64,000 nt of DNA from Pseudopedobacter sp035496935 (GTDB lineage: Bacteria > Bacteroidota > Bacteroidia > Sphingobacteriales > Sphingobacteriaceae), in assembly GCA_035496935.1 (NCBI GenBank), contig DATJED010000018.1:62001-126000 (forward strand), given 5' to 3'. The translations under genes were made by a program, and so were the position numbers. The notes beneath the pieces were generated by a model, which had not been told where the DNA came from, ran no database searches, and saw only the letters and a program-made list of their open reading frames with translations. Below are positions 1 to 9,284 of the stretch, one piece after another. Position 1 is the stretch's first letter. Each line of letters starts with the position of its first letter.

Positions 1-109
1 GTTGCAGTTATTTTTGCTTGCAGTTTAGCTATAGCACCTGTGAATTTCCGTTATTCAAGAGTAATACTTCTGCATTTATTGTCGCCAAAAATCAAGTATT
101 TTCCGCATT

Positions 110-787
110 ATGACCACGATTAAGCCACAAACTTTCGATTTTCTTAATCAGATACAAGCTAATAATAACCGAGAGTGGTTTCAGGAAAACAAATCACTTT
201 ATCTATCTGCAAAAGAAAATGTAGAACTTTTTGCAGAGGATGTAATCAATTCTTTCCGAAAGTTTAATCCTAAAATATCTTCAGAACTTACCGGTAAAAA
301 AAGCGTGATGCGGATCTATCGCGATATACGATTCAGTAAAGACAAAGCGCCATACAAAACAAATTTCGGTATCAGTATTCCAACAGGTCCAAAAGGAGTA
401 CATGGTCCCGGTTACTTTATCCAATTGCAACCAAACCAGAGTTTTGTTGCAGGTGGAATGTGGATGCCAGATGCCGAACATTTAAAATTAATTAGGCAGG
501 AGATTGATTATAATGCCGATAAATTAATTGAGATTTTGCAACAACAAAGCTTTAAAAATATATTTAAAGAAGGTTTACAACAAACAGATAAGTTAAAAAC
601 TACACCTAAAAATTACGATGCAACTCATCCAAATATTGAATTGCTAAAGCTTAAAAGTTTTACGGTAAGCAGTCATTTTACAGACAAGCAATTACAAAGT
701 ACTGATGCAGTTGAAAATATTATGAATAGCTTAAAAGAGATTATGCCTTTAAATGATTTTTTACAAGAAGCGATATCAACCCAATAG
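110..787 (+). CDS. DUF2461 family protein
   Basis: A 225-residue soluble protein without signal peptide or membrane segment. The family is recognised from the N-terminal FLNQIQANNNREWFQENK stretch and the central RIYRDIRFSKDKAPYKT and PGYFIQLQP stretches, all characteristic of DUF2461 (TIGR02453). The biochemical role of the family is not known and I do not assign one. The length is normal for the family, so the gene looks intact. It is followed after about 40 bases by an OmpA-type lipoprotein on the same strand, which may be co-transcribed. I saw no convincing promoter in the 109 bases before it. Confidence 0.88.
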   Translation: MTTIKPQTFDFLNQIQANNNREWFQENKSLYLSAKENVELFAEDVINSFRKFNPKISSELTGKKSVMRIYRDIRFSKDKAPYKTNFGISIPTGPKGVHGPGYFIQLQPNQSFVAGGMWMPDAEHLKLIRQEIDYNADKLIEILQQQSFKNIFKEGLQQTDKLKTTPKNYDATHPNIELLKLKSFTVSSHFTDKQLQSTDAVENIMNSLKEIMPLNDFLQEAISTQ

Positions 788-827
788 AATTTATAATTTT
801 TTATATATTGAAATAAATTATTTCCGA

Positions 828-1664
828 ATGAAGAAGCAACATATTTTAATCGCATTATGCATATTACTGTTTTCAAGTTCTTGCGTGGTCCTCTCAAAAA
901 AGAAGTATGAGGCGCTACTTTCACAAAAAGATTCTTTAAACGTAGGTTGGGATAATGCAAATGTTAAAATCCAGTCTTTGGAGGAAATGATTGCTAGTTT
1001 AAAAACCGATACCGCTACTTTACATGCGAAAATTGCTGATATAAGTGGCCAGTTAGAAGGATTAAACACTAATTATACCGCATTAAGCTCCAAAAGCTCT
1101 TCCGAAATTAATAAGCTTTCGGCTGATTTACAGAAGCGTGAGGCAAGACTAAAAGAGGTGGAAGAAATTTTAAGAAAGCGTGACGAAGCCACCAATGCAT
1201 TAAAAGAAAAATTACAGAAAGCTTTATTAGGTTTCCAAGAAAGCGGGCTAACTGTGGAGATTAAAAATGGTAAAGTATATGTTTCCTTAACAGATAAGCT
1301 TTTGTTTAGCACAGGCTCAATTGTTATTGATGATAAGGGAAAGCAGGCATTGCAAGAATTAGCCAAGGTTTTAAATACACAGCCAGAAATTAACATCGCG
1401 GTTGAAGGCCATACAGACAATCAAAAAGTTGGGAATTTGGGCCAAATTAAAGACAATTGGGATTTAAGCGTATTACGGGCTACTTCTGTTGTGCGTTATT
1501 TAACAGAATTACAAAGTGTTTCGCCAGAGCGCTTAACCGCAACCGGGAAAGGACAATATCAACCTATTGAACTGGGCAACAGTGCTGAGGCCAGAAGTAG
1601 AAATCGTAGAATTGAGATCGTACTGTCTCCTAAATTAGATGAGCTATATAATTTAATCAAGTAA
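828..1664 (+). CDS. OmpA-family lipoprotein
   Basis: A 278-residue lipoprotein starting at ATG 828. An in-frame upstream start at 753 would overlap the previous gene and spoil the signal peptide. Residues 1-18 form a signal peptide ending in a lipobox with Cys19 (FSSSC). Residues about 35-150 are heptad-rich and likely a coiled coil. The C-terminal half (about 160-275) is an OmpA/MotB peptidoglycan-binding domain, with VEGHTDNQ, DNWDLSVLRA and the ending RSRNRRIEIVLSP. The predicted role is to tie the outer membrane to peptidoglycan, with the coiled coil as spacer. There is no N-terminal beta-barrel, so this is a stalk-type OmpA protein rather than a porin. Confidence 0.92.
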   Translation: MKKQHILIALCILLFSSSCVVLSKKKYEALLSQKDSLNVGWDNANVKIQSLEEMIASLKTDTATLHAKIADISGQLEGLNTNYTALSSKSSSEINKLSADLQKREARLKEVEEILRKRDEATNALKEKLQKALLGFQESGLTVEIKNGKVYVSLTDKLLFSTGSIVIDDKGKQALQELAKVLNTQPEINIAVEGHTDNQKVGNLGQIKDNWDLSVLRATSVVRYLTELQSVSPERLTATGKGQYQPIELGNSAEARSRNRRIEIVLSPKLDELYNLIK

Positions 1665-1809
1665 AGTTTAACCTAGTTACTAATTATCATTCTTTAGAAG
1701 ATATAATTGGAATAACGATTTTTAAAATTCTAAACATTAAGTCAAAAAATGATCTTGCGCACAAAGAAGCTATTTATACTACTTCTAAATTGCTTCAATT
1801 GACAAATGA

Positions 1810-1843
1810 TTGACATATTGTATAGCCTCCTAGAGTACTTTTG
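1810..1843 (+). promoter_or_regulatory. Predicted promoter of hemA (Bacteroidota type)
   Basis: TTG at 1810-1812, 23 bases, then TACTTTTG at 1836-1843, matching the TTG-N17-23-TAnnTTTG consensus of Bacteroidota sigma-A. The start codon of hemA lies 22 bases beyond the -7 element, giving a short leader. Confidence 0.6.
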
Positions 1844-1865
1844 TAGCGGTTTAAAAATATCATAA

Positions 1866-3095
1866 TTGAAGGATTTAAAGGTTATAGCTTTTACGCACAA
1901 ACAAATTGATTTGAAAGAATTAGGATGTTTGGTTTTGTGCAACGAAGCCACAGAGGAAAGGCTTCGATTTGTTAAATCTAAATTTGATATTCCAGAAATA
2001 TTTTACTTGGCAACCTGTAACCGGGTTGAGTTTGTGTTCACTGCAAGTCAGGATTTAAACAAAAAATTTGTCCGCTCTTTTTTAGAAGCTTTACACGGCG
2101 AAAAAATGCTTACTACTCAGTTAGATTTTGTGGTAGATAACGCATTGGTTTTTGAGCAAGAGGAAGCGCTTAACCATTTAATGCGTGTGGCTAGCTCTTT
2201 GGAGAGTTTGGTTGTAGGCGAAAAAGAGATTTTAGCCCAAGTAAGAAAAAGTTACGAAGATTGTAGATTGAAAGGCTTTACCGGCGATTACCTAAGATTG
2301 CTGATGAGCCGAGTAGTTAAAACCGCTAAAGAAGTTTACACCTTTACAAATATCTCTAAAAATCCTATCTCGGTAGTTTCTTTAGCTTACCGCCGATTAA
2401 AAGAGTTAAACGTTTGTTCCAAGTCCAGGATTTTAATTATTGGTGCCGGCGAAACCAATCAAAATATCGCTAAATACCTAAAAAAACATACCTACACTAA
2501 CTTCTCGGTTTTTAATAGAACTTTCAGTAAAGCGCAAAATTTAGCAACAGAGTTGGGTGGTCAAGCGTTTGAACTTGCACAGCTTCAAAATTTTGACAAA
2601 GGTTTTGATGTAATTATCACCTGCACTTCGGCTAAAGAGCCAATTATCACTTCAGAACTTTACGCTAAACTTTTAAATGGCGATAAAACTTCTAAAGTTA
2701 TTGTTGATTTGGCTATCCCTAATGATGTGGCTCCACAAGTATTGACAGACTATAGCGTACAATATATTGAAGTAGAATCTTTAAAAGAAATTGCGGAGAA
2801 GAATTTGCAAGAACGTTACCACGAACTAATTAATGGCGAAGCAATTATTGAGCAAAACATTAAAGAGTTTAAGCCAATATTAAAGCAGCGCCGGGTAGAA
2901 CTTGCTATGAGCGAAGTACCTGTTAAAATAAAAGAAATCAGAGAAAGAGCGCTAACTTCTGTTTTTGCTGATGAAGTGAACGGTTTAGACGAAAATTCGA
3001 GATTGGTATTGGAAAAAGTAATGAGCTATATGGAAAAAAAGTACATTAGCGTTCCAATGGTTATGGCTAAAAATATTTTAGTTAATAACGACTAA
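1866..3095 (+). CDS. hemA: Glutamyl-tRNA reductase
   Basis: HemA reduces Glu-tRNA(Glu) with NADPH to glutamate-1-semialdehyde, the first committed step of the C5 haem pathway. The 409-residue protein shows the catalytic Cys51 in YLATCNRVE, the conserved SLVVGEKEILAQVR segment (about 115), a Rossmann motif IIGAGETNQNIAKYL (about 193) and a C-terminal helical dimerisation region. The start is TTG at 1866: no ATG lies nearby in frame, and the sequence beginning MKDLKVIAFTHK fits the family. It heads the haem gene run and has its own promoter. The next gene, hemC, starts about 90 bases downstream with a second promoter-like element. Confidence 0.96.
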   Translation: MKDLKVIAFTHKQIDLKELGCLVLCNEATEERLRFVKSKFDIPEIFYLATCNRVEFVFTASQDLNKKFVRSFLEALHGEKMLTTQLDFVVDNALVFEQEEALNHLMRVASSLESLVVGEKEILAQVRKSYEDCRLKGFTGDYLRLLMSRVVKTAKEVYTFTNISKNPISVVSLAYRRLKELNVCSKSRILIIGAGETNQNIAKYLKKHTYTNFSVFNRTFSKAQNLATELGGQAFELAQLQNFDKGFDVIITCTSAKEPIITSELYAKLLNGDKTSKVIVDLAIPNDVAPQVLTDYSVQYIEVESLKEIAEKNLQERYHELINGEAIIEQNIKEFKPILKQRRVELAMSEVPVKIKEIRERALTSVFADEVNGLDENSRLVLEKVMSYMEKKYISVPMVMAKNILVNND

Positions 3096-3157
3096 GTCAT
3101 AATTAGCTCAAACCACTAATTTTCTGAAAATCAGTATGCAAAGGTCATTCTTAATTC

Positions 3158-3165
3158 TATTTTTG
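3158..3165 (+). promoter_or_regulatory. Possible -7 element upstream of hemC-hemD
   Basis: TATTTTTG matches TAnnTTTG and lies 17 bases before the TTG start of hemC-hemD. I could not find a clear TTG -33 element at the right distance, so this is weaker than the hemA promoter. Transcription may instead run through from hemA. Confidence 0.35.
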
Positions 3166-3182
3166 CAATATAAACATACATT

Positions 3183-4775
3183 TTGGACAGAATAATCACG
3201 ATAGGAACACGAGGTAGCGAGCTTGCGTTATGGCAAGCAAACCATATAAAAGATAAGCTTGCAACAATAAATATCCAAGCCGAGTTAAAGATTATCAAAA
3301 CTCAGGGCGATAATATCCTAAACCTTAGGTTGGATAAATTAGAAGGCAAAGGTTTTTTTACCAAAGAATTAGAAGAACACTTACTCGAAAAATCTATTGA
3401 TTTAGCCGTACACTCGCACAAAGATTTACCAACGTTAAATCCACCGGGATTAATTATCGCTGCAGTTTCAGAAAGAGAAGATCCTTCAGAAGTAATCCTG
3501 ATTTTAAAGGACTGCGTAGACTCTTCTAAGAAGTTATCCGTTAAACATAATGGAACCGTTGGTACATCATCTAACCGCAGACAATCGCAGCTTTTAGCGG
3601 TTCGCCCTGATTTAGAATTTGAAAATTTAAGAGGAAACGTAAACACGCGTATCCAAAAATTAAGAGACGAAAAATACGACGCCATTATTATGGCAAAAGC
3701 CGGAATAAGCCGTTTAAATTTGGATTTATCCGAGTTTTATATCGAAGAAATTGAACCTACGGCAGAGCTTGTTCCTGCACCTGCTCAGGGAGTTTTGGCT
3801 ATACAGATTAGAGAAGATGATAAGGAACTTTTTGATGTTTTACAGCAAATTCATGATGAAGACGTTGCCCAAAGAATTGGTGTTGAACGCAAAGTTTTAA
3901 ATCTTTTTGATGGTGGCTGTCACATGCCATTAGGTTGCTATTGCGAGAAGGATGAAGATGGTTTGTTCCACGTTTGGACTACAAAATCTGTAGATCAGGA
4001 TGATTTCCCGGATAGACTTTACATTACCGCGAAAGACACCGAAGGTTTAGCCGAAATTATATTAAATAAATTTGATATAGAGAATCGTAAGCTTCCTAAA
4101 AAAGTATTTATATCAAGAGAACTAAGTGAACATAGTTATTTCGGCAAATCCTTACGCAAACATGATATTGAAGTTGAGGCAAAATCCTTAATTAGAACGG
4201 TGCCTACCATTCATAAATTGGATTCCTACGTTTTTAAGCAGATTGACTGGATTTTCTTTAGCAGTAAAAACGGAATTGAATACTTCTTTTCATTAGATCC
4301 ATTGTTGCCAAAGGACGTTAAGTTTGGTGTCGTTGGCCGCGGTTCCGAAGATGCGCTACGGGCTTTAGGCAAGAAAGTATCTTTTATAGGCGAAAGTAGC
4401 GATACTGCCGAAATCTCTGAAGAATTTGCAGCAGTTGCAAACGGAACCACAGTTTTGTTCCCATTAGCAAAAGATTCTTTGCGCAGCATTCAAAAAAGCC
4501 TTTCGGCAGATACAAAAATTGTTGAGATGGTAATTTACGAAACCATCTTGGAAGAAGAAGTTGAACCGACCTATGCAGATGTACTGGTTTTTACCAGTCC
4601 GTCAAATGTGGATGCCTATTTTGCTGATAATTTATTACAACCTGGCCAGCAAGTAGTTGCCATTGGCAAATCAACCGGCCAAAAATTTGATGAAATGGGC
4701 GTTAAATATATTTTGCCAGCTTCGCCAGATGAAATTGGTTTGGCAGAAGTGGTTTTTGGGATTGACGTTGTTTAG
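3183..4775 (+). CDS. hemC: HemC-HemD fusion: hydroxymethylbilane synthase / uroporphyrinogen-III synthase
   Basis: A 530-residue two-domain enzyme. Residues 1 to about 300 are porphobilinogen deaminase (HemC), opening with IGTRGSELALWQ, then EGKGFFTKELEE, HSHKDLPT and GTSSNRRQSQL; Cys246 in DGGCHMPLGCY is the dipyrromethane cofactor attachment site. Residues about 305-530 resemble uroporphyrinogen-III synthase (HemD), a fast-diverging family, with DWIFFSSKNGIEYFF and VLVFTSPSNVDAYF as typical strand-turn segments. Fusion would let the unstable linear tetrapyrrole pass directly to the cyclising enzyme. The frame is open throughout, so this is a true fusion rather than two adjacent genes. The start is a TTG codon, because no ATG precedes the conserved N-terminus. 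Confidence 0.93.
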   Translation: MDRIITIGTRGSELALWQANHIKDKLATINIQAELKIIKTQGDNILNLRLDKLEGKGFFTKELEEHLLEKSIDLAVHSHKDLPTLNPPGLIIAAVSEREDPSEVILILKDCVDSSKKLSVKHNGTVGTSSNRRQSQLLAVRPDLEFENLRGNVNTRIQKLRDEKYDAIIMAKAGISRLNLDLSEFYIEEIEPTAELVPAPAQGVLAIQIREDDKELFDVLQQIHDEDVAQRIGVERKVLNLFDGGCHMPLGCYCEKDEDGLFHVWTTKSVDQDDFPDRLYITAKDTEGLAEIILNKFDIENRKLPKKVFISRELSEHSYFGKSLRKHDIEVEAKSLIRTVPTIHKLDSYVFKQIDWIFFSSKNGIEYFFSLDPLLPKDVKFGVVGRGSEDALRALGKKVSFIGESSDTAEISEEFAAVANGTTVLFPLAKDSLRSIQKSLSADTKIVEMVIYETILEEEVEPTYADVLVFTSPSNVDAYFADNLLQPGQQVVAIGKSTGQKFDEMGVKYILPASPDEIGLAEVVFGIDVV

Positions 4776-4803
4776 TAGCAAGTATTTAGTATCAAGTAGC
4801 AAG
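4774..4803. repeat. Short low-complexity direct repeat between hemC-hemD and hemB
   Basis: AGTAGCAAG occurs at 4774-4782 and 4795-4803, with the related AGTATTTAGTATCA between them. Together these fill the 35-base gap between two haem genes. The first copy overlaps the stop codon of hemC-hemD. Confidence 0.6.
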
Positions 4804-4810
4804 AATTAAA

Positions 4811-5782
4811 ATGTTAAACAGACCAAGAAGAAACAGGAAATCGCAGGTGATTAGGGATATGGTGCAAGAAAACCACCTTCATGCGTCTAATTTTATATTT
4901 CCATTGTTTATTGTCGATGGAAATCAGCAAAAAACTGAAGTTGCTTCTATGCCTGGGATTTTTAGATATTCTATTGACAACCTTTTACGCGAGGTGGAAA
5001 GTTGTATGGAACTGGGTTTAAAAGCTTTTGATTTGTTTCCGAATATTGAAGAAGCTTTAAAAGACAAAACCGCCAGCGAAAGTGTAAATGAAAAAGGCTT
5101 GTATCTAAGAGCGATTAGAGAAGTAAAATCCCGTTTTCCGGAAGCTTGTGTCGTTACCGATGTCGCTATGGATCCGTACAGCAGTGACGGTCATGACGGT
5201 TTGGTAGAAAATGGCGAAATTGTAAATGATAAAACTTTACAAATCTTAGCTGATATGGCTGTCGCTCACGCAAGGGCTGGTGCAGATATTGTAGCTCCAT
5301 CAGATATGATGGATGGAAGAGTGCAATACATCCGTGAAGCCTTAGATACGGAAGGTTTCAGTAATGTTTCTATTATGTCATACACGGCAAAATATGCCAG
5401 TGCTTTTTACGGACCTTTTAGAGATGCATTAGAATCTGCTCCAAAATTTGGTGATAAAAAAACTTATCAGATGAATCCGGCAAATCAGCGGGAAGCATTA
5501 ATTGAAGGAGCTTTGGACACACAAGAAGGTGCAGATTTTTTGATGGTAAAACCGGCCTTGGCATATTTGGATGTGATAAAATTGTTAAAAGACAATTTTG
5601 ATTTACCAATTGCAGCCTATAATGTAAGTGGCGAATACGCCATGATTAAAGCAGCAGTGCAAAGAGGTTGGTTAAATGAAGAAAAAGCAACAGTAGAAAA
5701 ATTAATGGGAATTAAAAGAGCTGGTGCCGATGTGATTTTGACCTATCACGCCAAAGAAGTTTTAAAAAATAAGTGGATTTAA
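4811..5782 (+). CDS. hemB: Delta-aminolevulinic acid dehydratase (porphobilinogen synthase)
   Basis: HemB condenses two 5-aminolevulinate molecules to porphobilinogen. The 323-residue protein has the two Schiff-base lysines Lys194 (MSYTAKYAS) and Lys247 (FLMVKPALAYLD). The metal-site loop reads DVAMDPYSSDGHDG and lacks the cysteine cluster of zinc enzymes, so it should be of the magnesium-dependent class. Its end overlaps an in-frame GTG of the hemL reading frame, but the better hemL start lies 20 bases downstream. Length and motifs are normal. Confidence 0.96.
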   Translation: MLNRPRRNRKSQVIRDMVQENHLHASNFIFPLFIVDGNQQKTEVASMPGIFRYSIDNLLREVESCMELGLKAFDLFPNIEEALKDKTASESVNEKGLYLRAIREVKSRFPEACVVTDVAMDPYSSDGHDGLVENGEIVNDKTLQILADMAVAHARAGADIVAPSDMMDGRVQYIREALDTEGFSNVSIMSYTAKYASAFYGPFRDALESAPKFGDKKTYQMNPANQREALIEGALDTQEGADFLMVKPALAYLDVIKLLKDNFDLPIAAYNVSGEYAMIKAAVQRGWLNEEKATVEKLMGIKRAGADVILTYHAKEVLKNKWI

Positions 5783-5802
5783 TCAGTTTACGCTCTCAAA
5801 AA

Positions 5803-7176
5803 ATGTTCGATTCAATAAAAAATATATTCAATACAGGCAACGAAGAAACACCTTTGGTGTACGGAGAAAAACCCGACATCAACCGAGAAAAATCTGCCGA
5901 ACTTTACGAAAAAGCAAAACAATATTTCCCAGGCGGAGTAAACTCCCCCGTAAGGGCTTTTAAATCTGTTTATGGAACGCCATTATTTATAGAAAAAGGT
6001 GACGGTTGCCGTTTATGGGACGCCGATGGAAACGAATTTATTGATTTCTGTTGTTCTTGGGGACCATTGATTTTAGGCCATAACCACCCAAAAGTTAGAG
6101 AAAAGGTAATTGAAGTGATGCAGAACGGAATGTCTTTTGGCGCACCAACATCACTGGAAACAGAACTTGCCGAACTCATTATTAAAAACAACAGATTTAT
6201 TGAGAAAATAAGATTTACCAGTTCCGGAACAGAAGCGGTAATGTCGGCAATTCGCTTGGCCAGAGGAGCCACCAAACGAGATAAAATCATCAAGTTTGAA
6301 GGTTGCTATCACGGACACAGCGATTCTTTATTGGTGAAAGCCGGTTCGGGTTTGGTAACTTTCGGCGAAACTTCATCGGCCGGGATCCCAAAAGCTTTTG
6401 CGGACGAAACTATTGTGGTTTCATTAAATGATAAAACAGCTGTAAAAACAGCTTTTGAACAGTTTAAAAATCAAATCGCCTGCGTAATTATTGAGCCAGT
6501 GCCTGCAAACAATGGCTTGCTTCTGCAAGATGCCGATTATTTAGAGTTTCTTAGAGAAATTTGTACCGAAAACGGCACTTTGTTAATTTTTGATGAAGTA
6601 ATTTCCGGCTTCCGTGTAGGTTTTGAAGGCGCCGCAGGTTATTATGATATCCAACCAGACATCATCACCTACGGAAAAATTATCGGTGGCGGTTTGCCGG
6701 TGGGCGCTTACGGTGCTTCTGCTGCGGTAATGAGCAATATTTCTCCAGATGGCGCAGTTTATCAGGCAGGCACACTTTCCGGTAATCCGGTTGCAATGGC
6801 GGCCGGTATTGCGCAATTGAGCGAATTGGCAAAATCTAATTTTTACAAAGATCTCAATACCAAAACCGAGGAATTTACCGACGCCATCCAGCGTTATGCT
6901 AGCTCTAAAAATTACCAGTTTAAGGTTTTTCAAATTGGTTCTATATTTTGGTTTGCTTTTACCGATGCAGAAAAAGTGCGGACATCAGAAGCTATTGACC
7001 CAGCAAGTATGGACAAATTTAAATTGATGCACCGCGAATTATTGAATCGAGGAATGTATTTTGGTCCTTCAGGTTACGAAGTTGGTTTTGTATCAGCAGC
7101 ACATAGTAAAATGGATCTCGAAAAAGCTAAACGAGCGATATTTGAATGTTTAGATATTGTATTTAAAAGCAAATAA
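5803..7176 (+). CDS. hemL: Glutamate-1-semialdehyde 2,1-aminomutase
   Basis: HemL is a PLP enzyme converting glutamate-1-semialdehyde to 5-aminolevulinate; with HemA it makes the C5 pathway complete. The 457-residue protein shows YFPGGVNSPVRAF, the FTSSGTEAVMSAIRLARG phosphate-binding region, FDEVISGFRVG, and the PLP lysine Lys292 in TYGKIIGGGLPVG. I chose ATG 5803; GTG 5773 is in frame but would overlap hemB. About 25 N-terminal residues precede the region where most homologues begin, a mild extension. The stop codon is one base from the start of the kinase gene, which argues for one transcript. Confidence 0.95.
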   Translation: MFDSIKNIFNTGNEETPLVYGEKPDINREKSAELYEKAKQYFPGGVNSPVRAFKSVYGTPLFIEKGDGCRLWDADGNEFIDFCCSWGPLILGHNHPKVREKVIEVMQNGMSFGAPTSLETELAELIIKNNRFIEKIRFTSSGTEAVMSAIRLARGATKRDKIIKFEGCYHGHSDSLLVKAGSGLVTFGETSSAGIPKAFADETIVVSLNDKTAVKTAFEQFKNQIACVIIEPVPANNGLLLQDADYLEFLREICTENGTLLIFDEVISGFRVGFEGAAGYYDIQPDIITYGKIIGGGLPVGAYGASAAVMSNISPDGAVYQAGTLSGNPVAMAAGIAQLSELAKSNFYKDLNTKTEEFTDAIQRYASSKNYQFKVFQIGSIFWFAFTDAEKVRTSEAIDPASMDKFKLMHRELLNRGMYFGPSGYEVGFVSAAHSKMDLEKAKRAIFECLDIVFKSK

Positions 7177-7177
7177 C

Positions 7178-8047
7178 ATGCGTTTAAAACCTTTAACCAT
7201 ATTTTACACCTTAGTTTTTTATGCTGTTTCTCAGCTGTTTTGGTGGGCAGCGTTATTGATCGAACTGCAACCCATTCGCAGGGGCATGGTAATGGGCGAA
7301 GGTTTTGTTTTTATTACTTTGATGATTTTTGGAATTTACAAACTTCATCAGGCAATTAACCGAGAGAAAAGAATCAGCAATCAACAGAAAAACTTTTTGC
7401 TTTCTGTTACTCACGAGCTTAAATCGCCCTTGGCATCTATTAAACTGTATTTGCAGACCATCAACAAACGCGAACTGGATAAAGAACAGCAACGCAGTTT
7501 TATCGCTAAATGTTTATTGGACATCGAAAGACTGGATGATCTGGTGGAAAATATGCTGTTGGCCACTAAAATTGAAAATAAATCGTACAGTTTTCCTAAA
7601 CAAGAGTTAAATTTATCAGAACTGGTAGAAAAAATTGTTTCGCGTTTGCAGATTCATGTTTGTAGCAAAGAATCGATCATTACGTCTATTGATCCAAATG
7701 TTTTTATAACCGGAGATCAATTTGCAATGGCATCTGTGGTAACAAATTTGATTGAAAATGCCGTAAAATATTCGCCAGATTGTGTGCCGGTACACGTTGA
7801 TTTGCACCGTAAGCCGAACGGAACAGTATGTTTTAAGGTTGCCGATTTAGGTATCGGGATTTCTGATGAGGAAAAACCCAAAATATTTAATAAGTTTTAT
7901 AGAGTGGGTAGCGAAGATACTCGTAAAACAAAAGGAACCGGTTTAGGATTATTTATTGTGAAGGAAGTTTTAGATCATCATCAGGCTCAAATAAAAGTTA
8001 AAAATAACCAACCAAAAGGAACGGTTTTTGAAGTTTCTTTTAATTAA
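7178..8047 (+). CDS. Sensor histidine kinase with minimal periplasmic part
   Basis: A 289-residue kinase starting one base after the hemL stop. Two membrane helices (about 5-30 and 42-62) are joined by a loop of only about a dozen residues, so there is no extracytoplasmic sensor domain; this resembles intramembrane-sensing kinases. The HisKA domain carries His79 in FLLSVTHELKSPLASIK. The ATPase domain has the N box NLIENAVKYSP, the G1 box VADLGIGISDEEK and the G2 box GTGLGLFIVKEV. The response regulator follows 11 bases downstream. Its position inside the haem run suggests it responds to haem or porphyrin supply or to respiratory state, but the sequence does not show the signal. Confidence 0.92.
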   Translation: MRLKPLTIFYTLVFYAVSQLFWWAALLIELQPIRRGMVMGEGFVFITLMIFGIYKLHQAINREKRISNQQKNFLLSVTHELKSPLASIKLYLQTINKRELDKEQQRSFIAKCLLDIERLDDLVENMLLATKIENKSYSFPKQELNLSELVEKIVSRLQIHVCSKESIITSIDPNVFITGDQFAMASVVTNLIENAVKYSPDCVPVHVDLHRKPNGTVCFKVADLGIGISDEEKPKIFNKFYRVGSEDTRKTKGTGLGLFIVKEVLDHHQAQIKVKNNQPKGTVFEVSFN

Positions 8048-8058
8048 ATAGAAAGAAC

Positions 8059-8766
8059 ATGTCTGTAAAACAAAGAATTTTATTGATGGAAGATGAAGAA
8101 CATCTTTTAGAAGCCATCAAACTTAATTTAGAAATGGAAGGCTTTTTTGTTAGAGCTGTAACTGATGGTAAAAAGGCACTTAAAGTATATAAGGAAGAGA
8201 AATTTAACCTTATAATTTTAGATGTTATGGTTCCCGAAATTGATGGTTTTCAAGTTGCTGAAACTATCCGTTTAGAAAACAGCGAAGTGCCCATCATGTT
8301 TTTAACTGCCAAAAATACATCAGAAGACAGAATTACAGGTTTAAAAAAGGGTGCCGATGATTATTTAACTAAGCCTTTTAATCTAGAGGAACTGATTTTA
8401 AGAGTCAATAATCTGATTAAAAGAAGCATGAAAGGCGATGATTTAAAAGAAATCAACTCCTACAAAATTGGCGATAAAACCATTTATTTCAACTCGTTCG
8501 AGCTTAAAAATGATGACGGAACAATTACTGCTTTGACCAAAAAGGAGACCATGCTGTTAAAGCTTTTGATTGAGCGTAAAGACGAAGCGGTTTCACGTGA
8601 GCAGATTTTGGAAACGGTTTGGAACTATGATGTTTATCCATCAACCCGTACAATTGATAACTTTATTTTAACGTTCAGAAAATACTTTGAGCCTGACCAA
8701 AAAAATCCGATTTATTTCCATTCCATCCGTGGGGTAGGCTATAAATTTACCGACGGGCATTCTTAA
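8059..8766 (+). CDS. OmpR/PhoB-family response regulator
   Basis: A 235-residue two-domain regulator. The receiver domain (about 5-118) has an acidic pocket (MEDEE), the phospho-acceptor Asp55 in LIILDVMVPEIDGF and a conserved Lys in YLTKPFNLEEL. The C-terminal winged-helix domain (about 135-232) shows LTKKETMLLKLLIE, REQILETVWNYD and the ending HSIRGVGYKF. It is the evident partner of the kinase just upstream. It resembles the RprY-type regulators of Bacteroidota, but I do not assign that name. Targets cannot be read from the window. Confidence 0.93.
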   Translation: MSVKQRILLMEDEEHLLEAIKLNLEMEGFFVRAVTDGKKALKVYKEEKFNLIILDVMVPEIDGFQVAETIRLENSEVPIMFLTAKNTSEDRITGLKKGADDYLTKPFNLEELILRVNNLIKRSMKGDDLKEINSYKIGDKTIYFNSFELKNDDGTITALTKKETMLLKLLIERKDEAVSREQILETVWNYDVYPSTRTIDNFILTFRKYFEPDQKNPIYFHSIRGVGYKFTDGHS

Positions 8767-8768
8767 AA

Positions 8769-9284
8769 ATGTTCACCAACCAAGCGAGGGTTTTAGTTTG
8801 CGTGTTGCTGGCATTGGTTGCCGGCTTAGCTGCGTGGCTAAAAGTTTATGAAATTTCCGCTTTAAGCGGGATGTTTATTTGTTTGGTTATTTGGGGATAT
8901 TTTAAAGAAGGGCCAGTTATTTTAGCCGCAAAAGCTTTTAAAATCAAAAATTACGCAAAAGCGAAAGCTTTGTTGCACAGCATAAAAAATCCCGAGATTT
9001 TAAACAAACGCAGAAAACCCTATTACCATTTTATGTTGGGCAGTATCGCGGTAGCTGATGCCAATTATGATGAGGCCGAATATTATTTAGGCCAAGCATC
9101 AGTTTTGGGTTTGCGAGCTAGCGATTTAGGTGTAGCATTAATGCACTTAGCAAATATCAGTTTGAGGAATAAGGACAAGGAAAAAGGGATGGTGTGGATT
9201 AAACAAGCAGAAAATTTGCCGTTAACGGCAAAATATAAAAGCATATTAGGTAATATCGAAAAAGAAATACAGAAGATTAGATGA
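8769..9284 (+). CDS. Small membrane protein with TPR-like domain
   Basis: A 171-residue protein starting two bases after the response regulator and overlapping hemE by the four bases ATGA, so it is almost certainly translated as part of the haem operon. Two hydrophobic helices (about 7-25 and 30-45) anchor it in the inner membrane. The remainder looks like two or three tetratricopeptide-like helical pairs (AFKIKNYAKAKALLHS, NYDEAEYYLGQASVLG, EKGMVWIKQAE). It is reminiscent of the TPR part of HemY-type proteins found next to haem genes in proteobacteria, but the similarity is only architectural. A role as scaffold for haem enzymes or for the sensor kinase is inference. Confidence 0.75.
   Translation: MFTNQARVLVCVLLALVAGLAAWLKVYEISALSGMFICLVIWGYFKEGPVILAAKAFKIKNYAKAKALLHSIKNPEILNKRRKPYYHFMLGSIAVADANYDEAEYYLGQASVLGLRASDLGVALMHLANISLRNKDKEKGMVWIKQAENLPLTAKYKSILGNIEKEIQKIR

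Noticed and set aside
3183..4775. Two separate genes hemC and hemD joined by a sequencing error
   Set aside because: The frame is continuous, the linker is short and natural, and the fusion form is known to me from related Bacteroidota.
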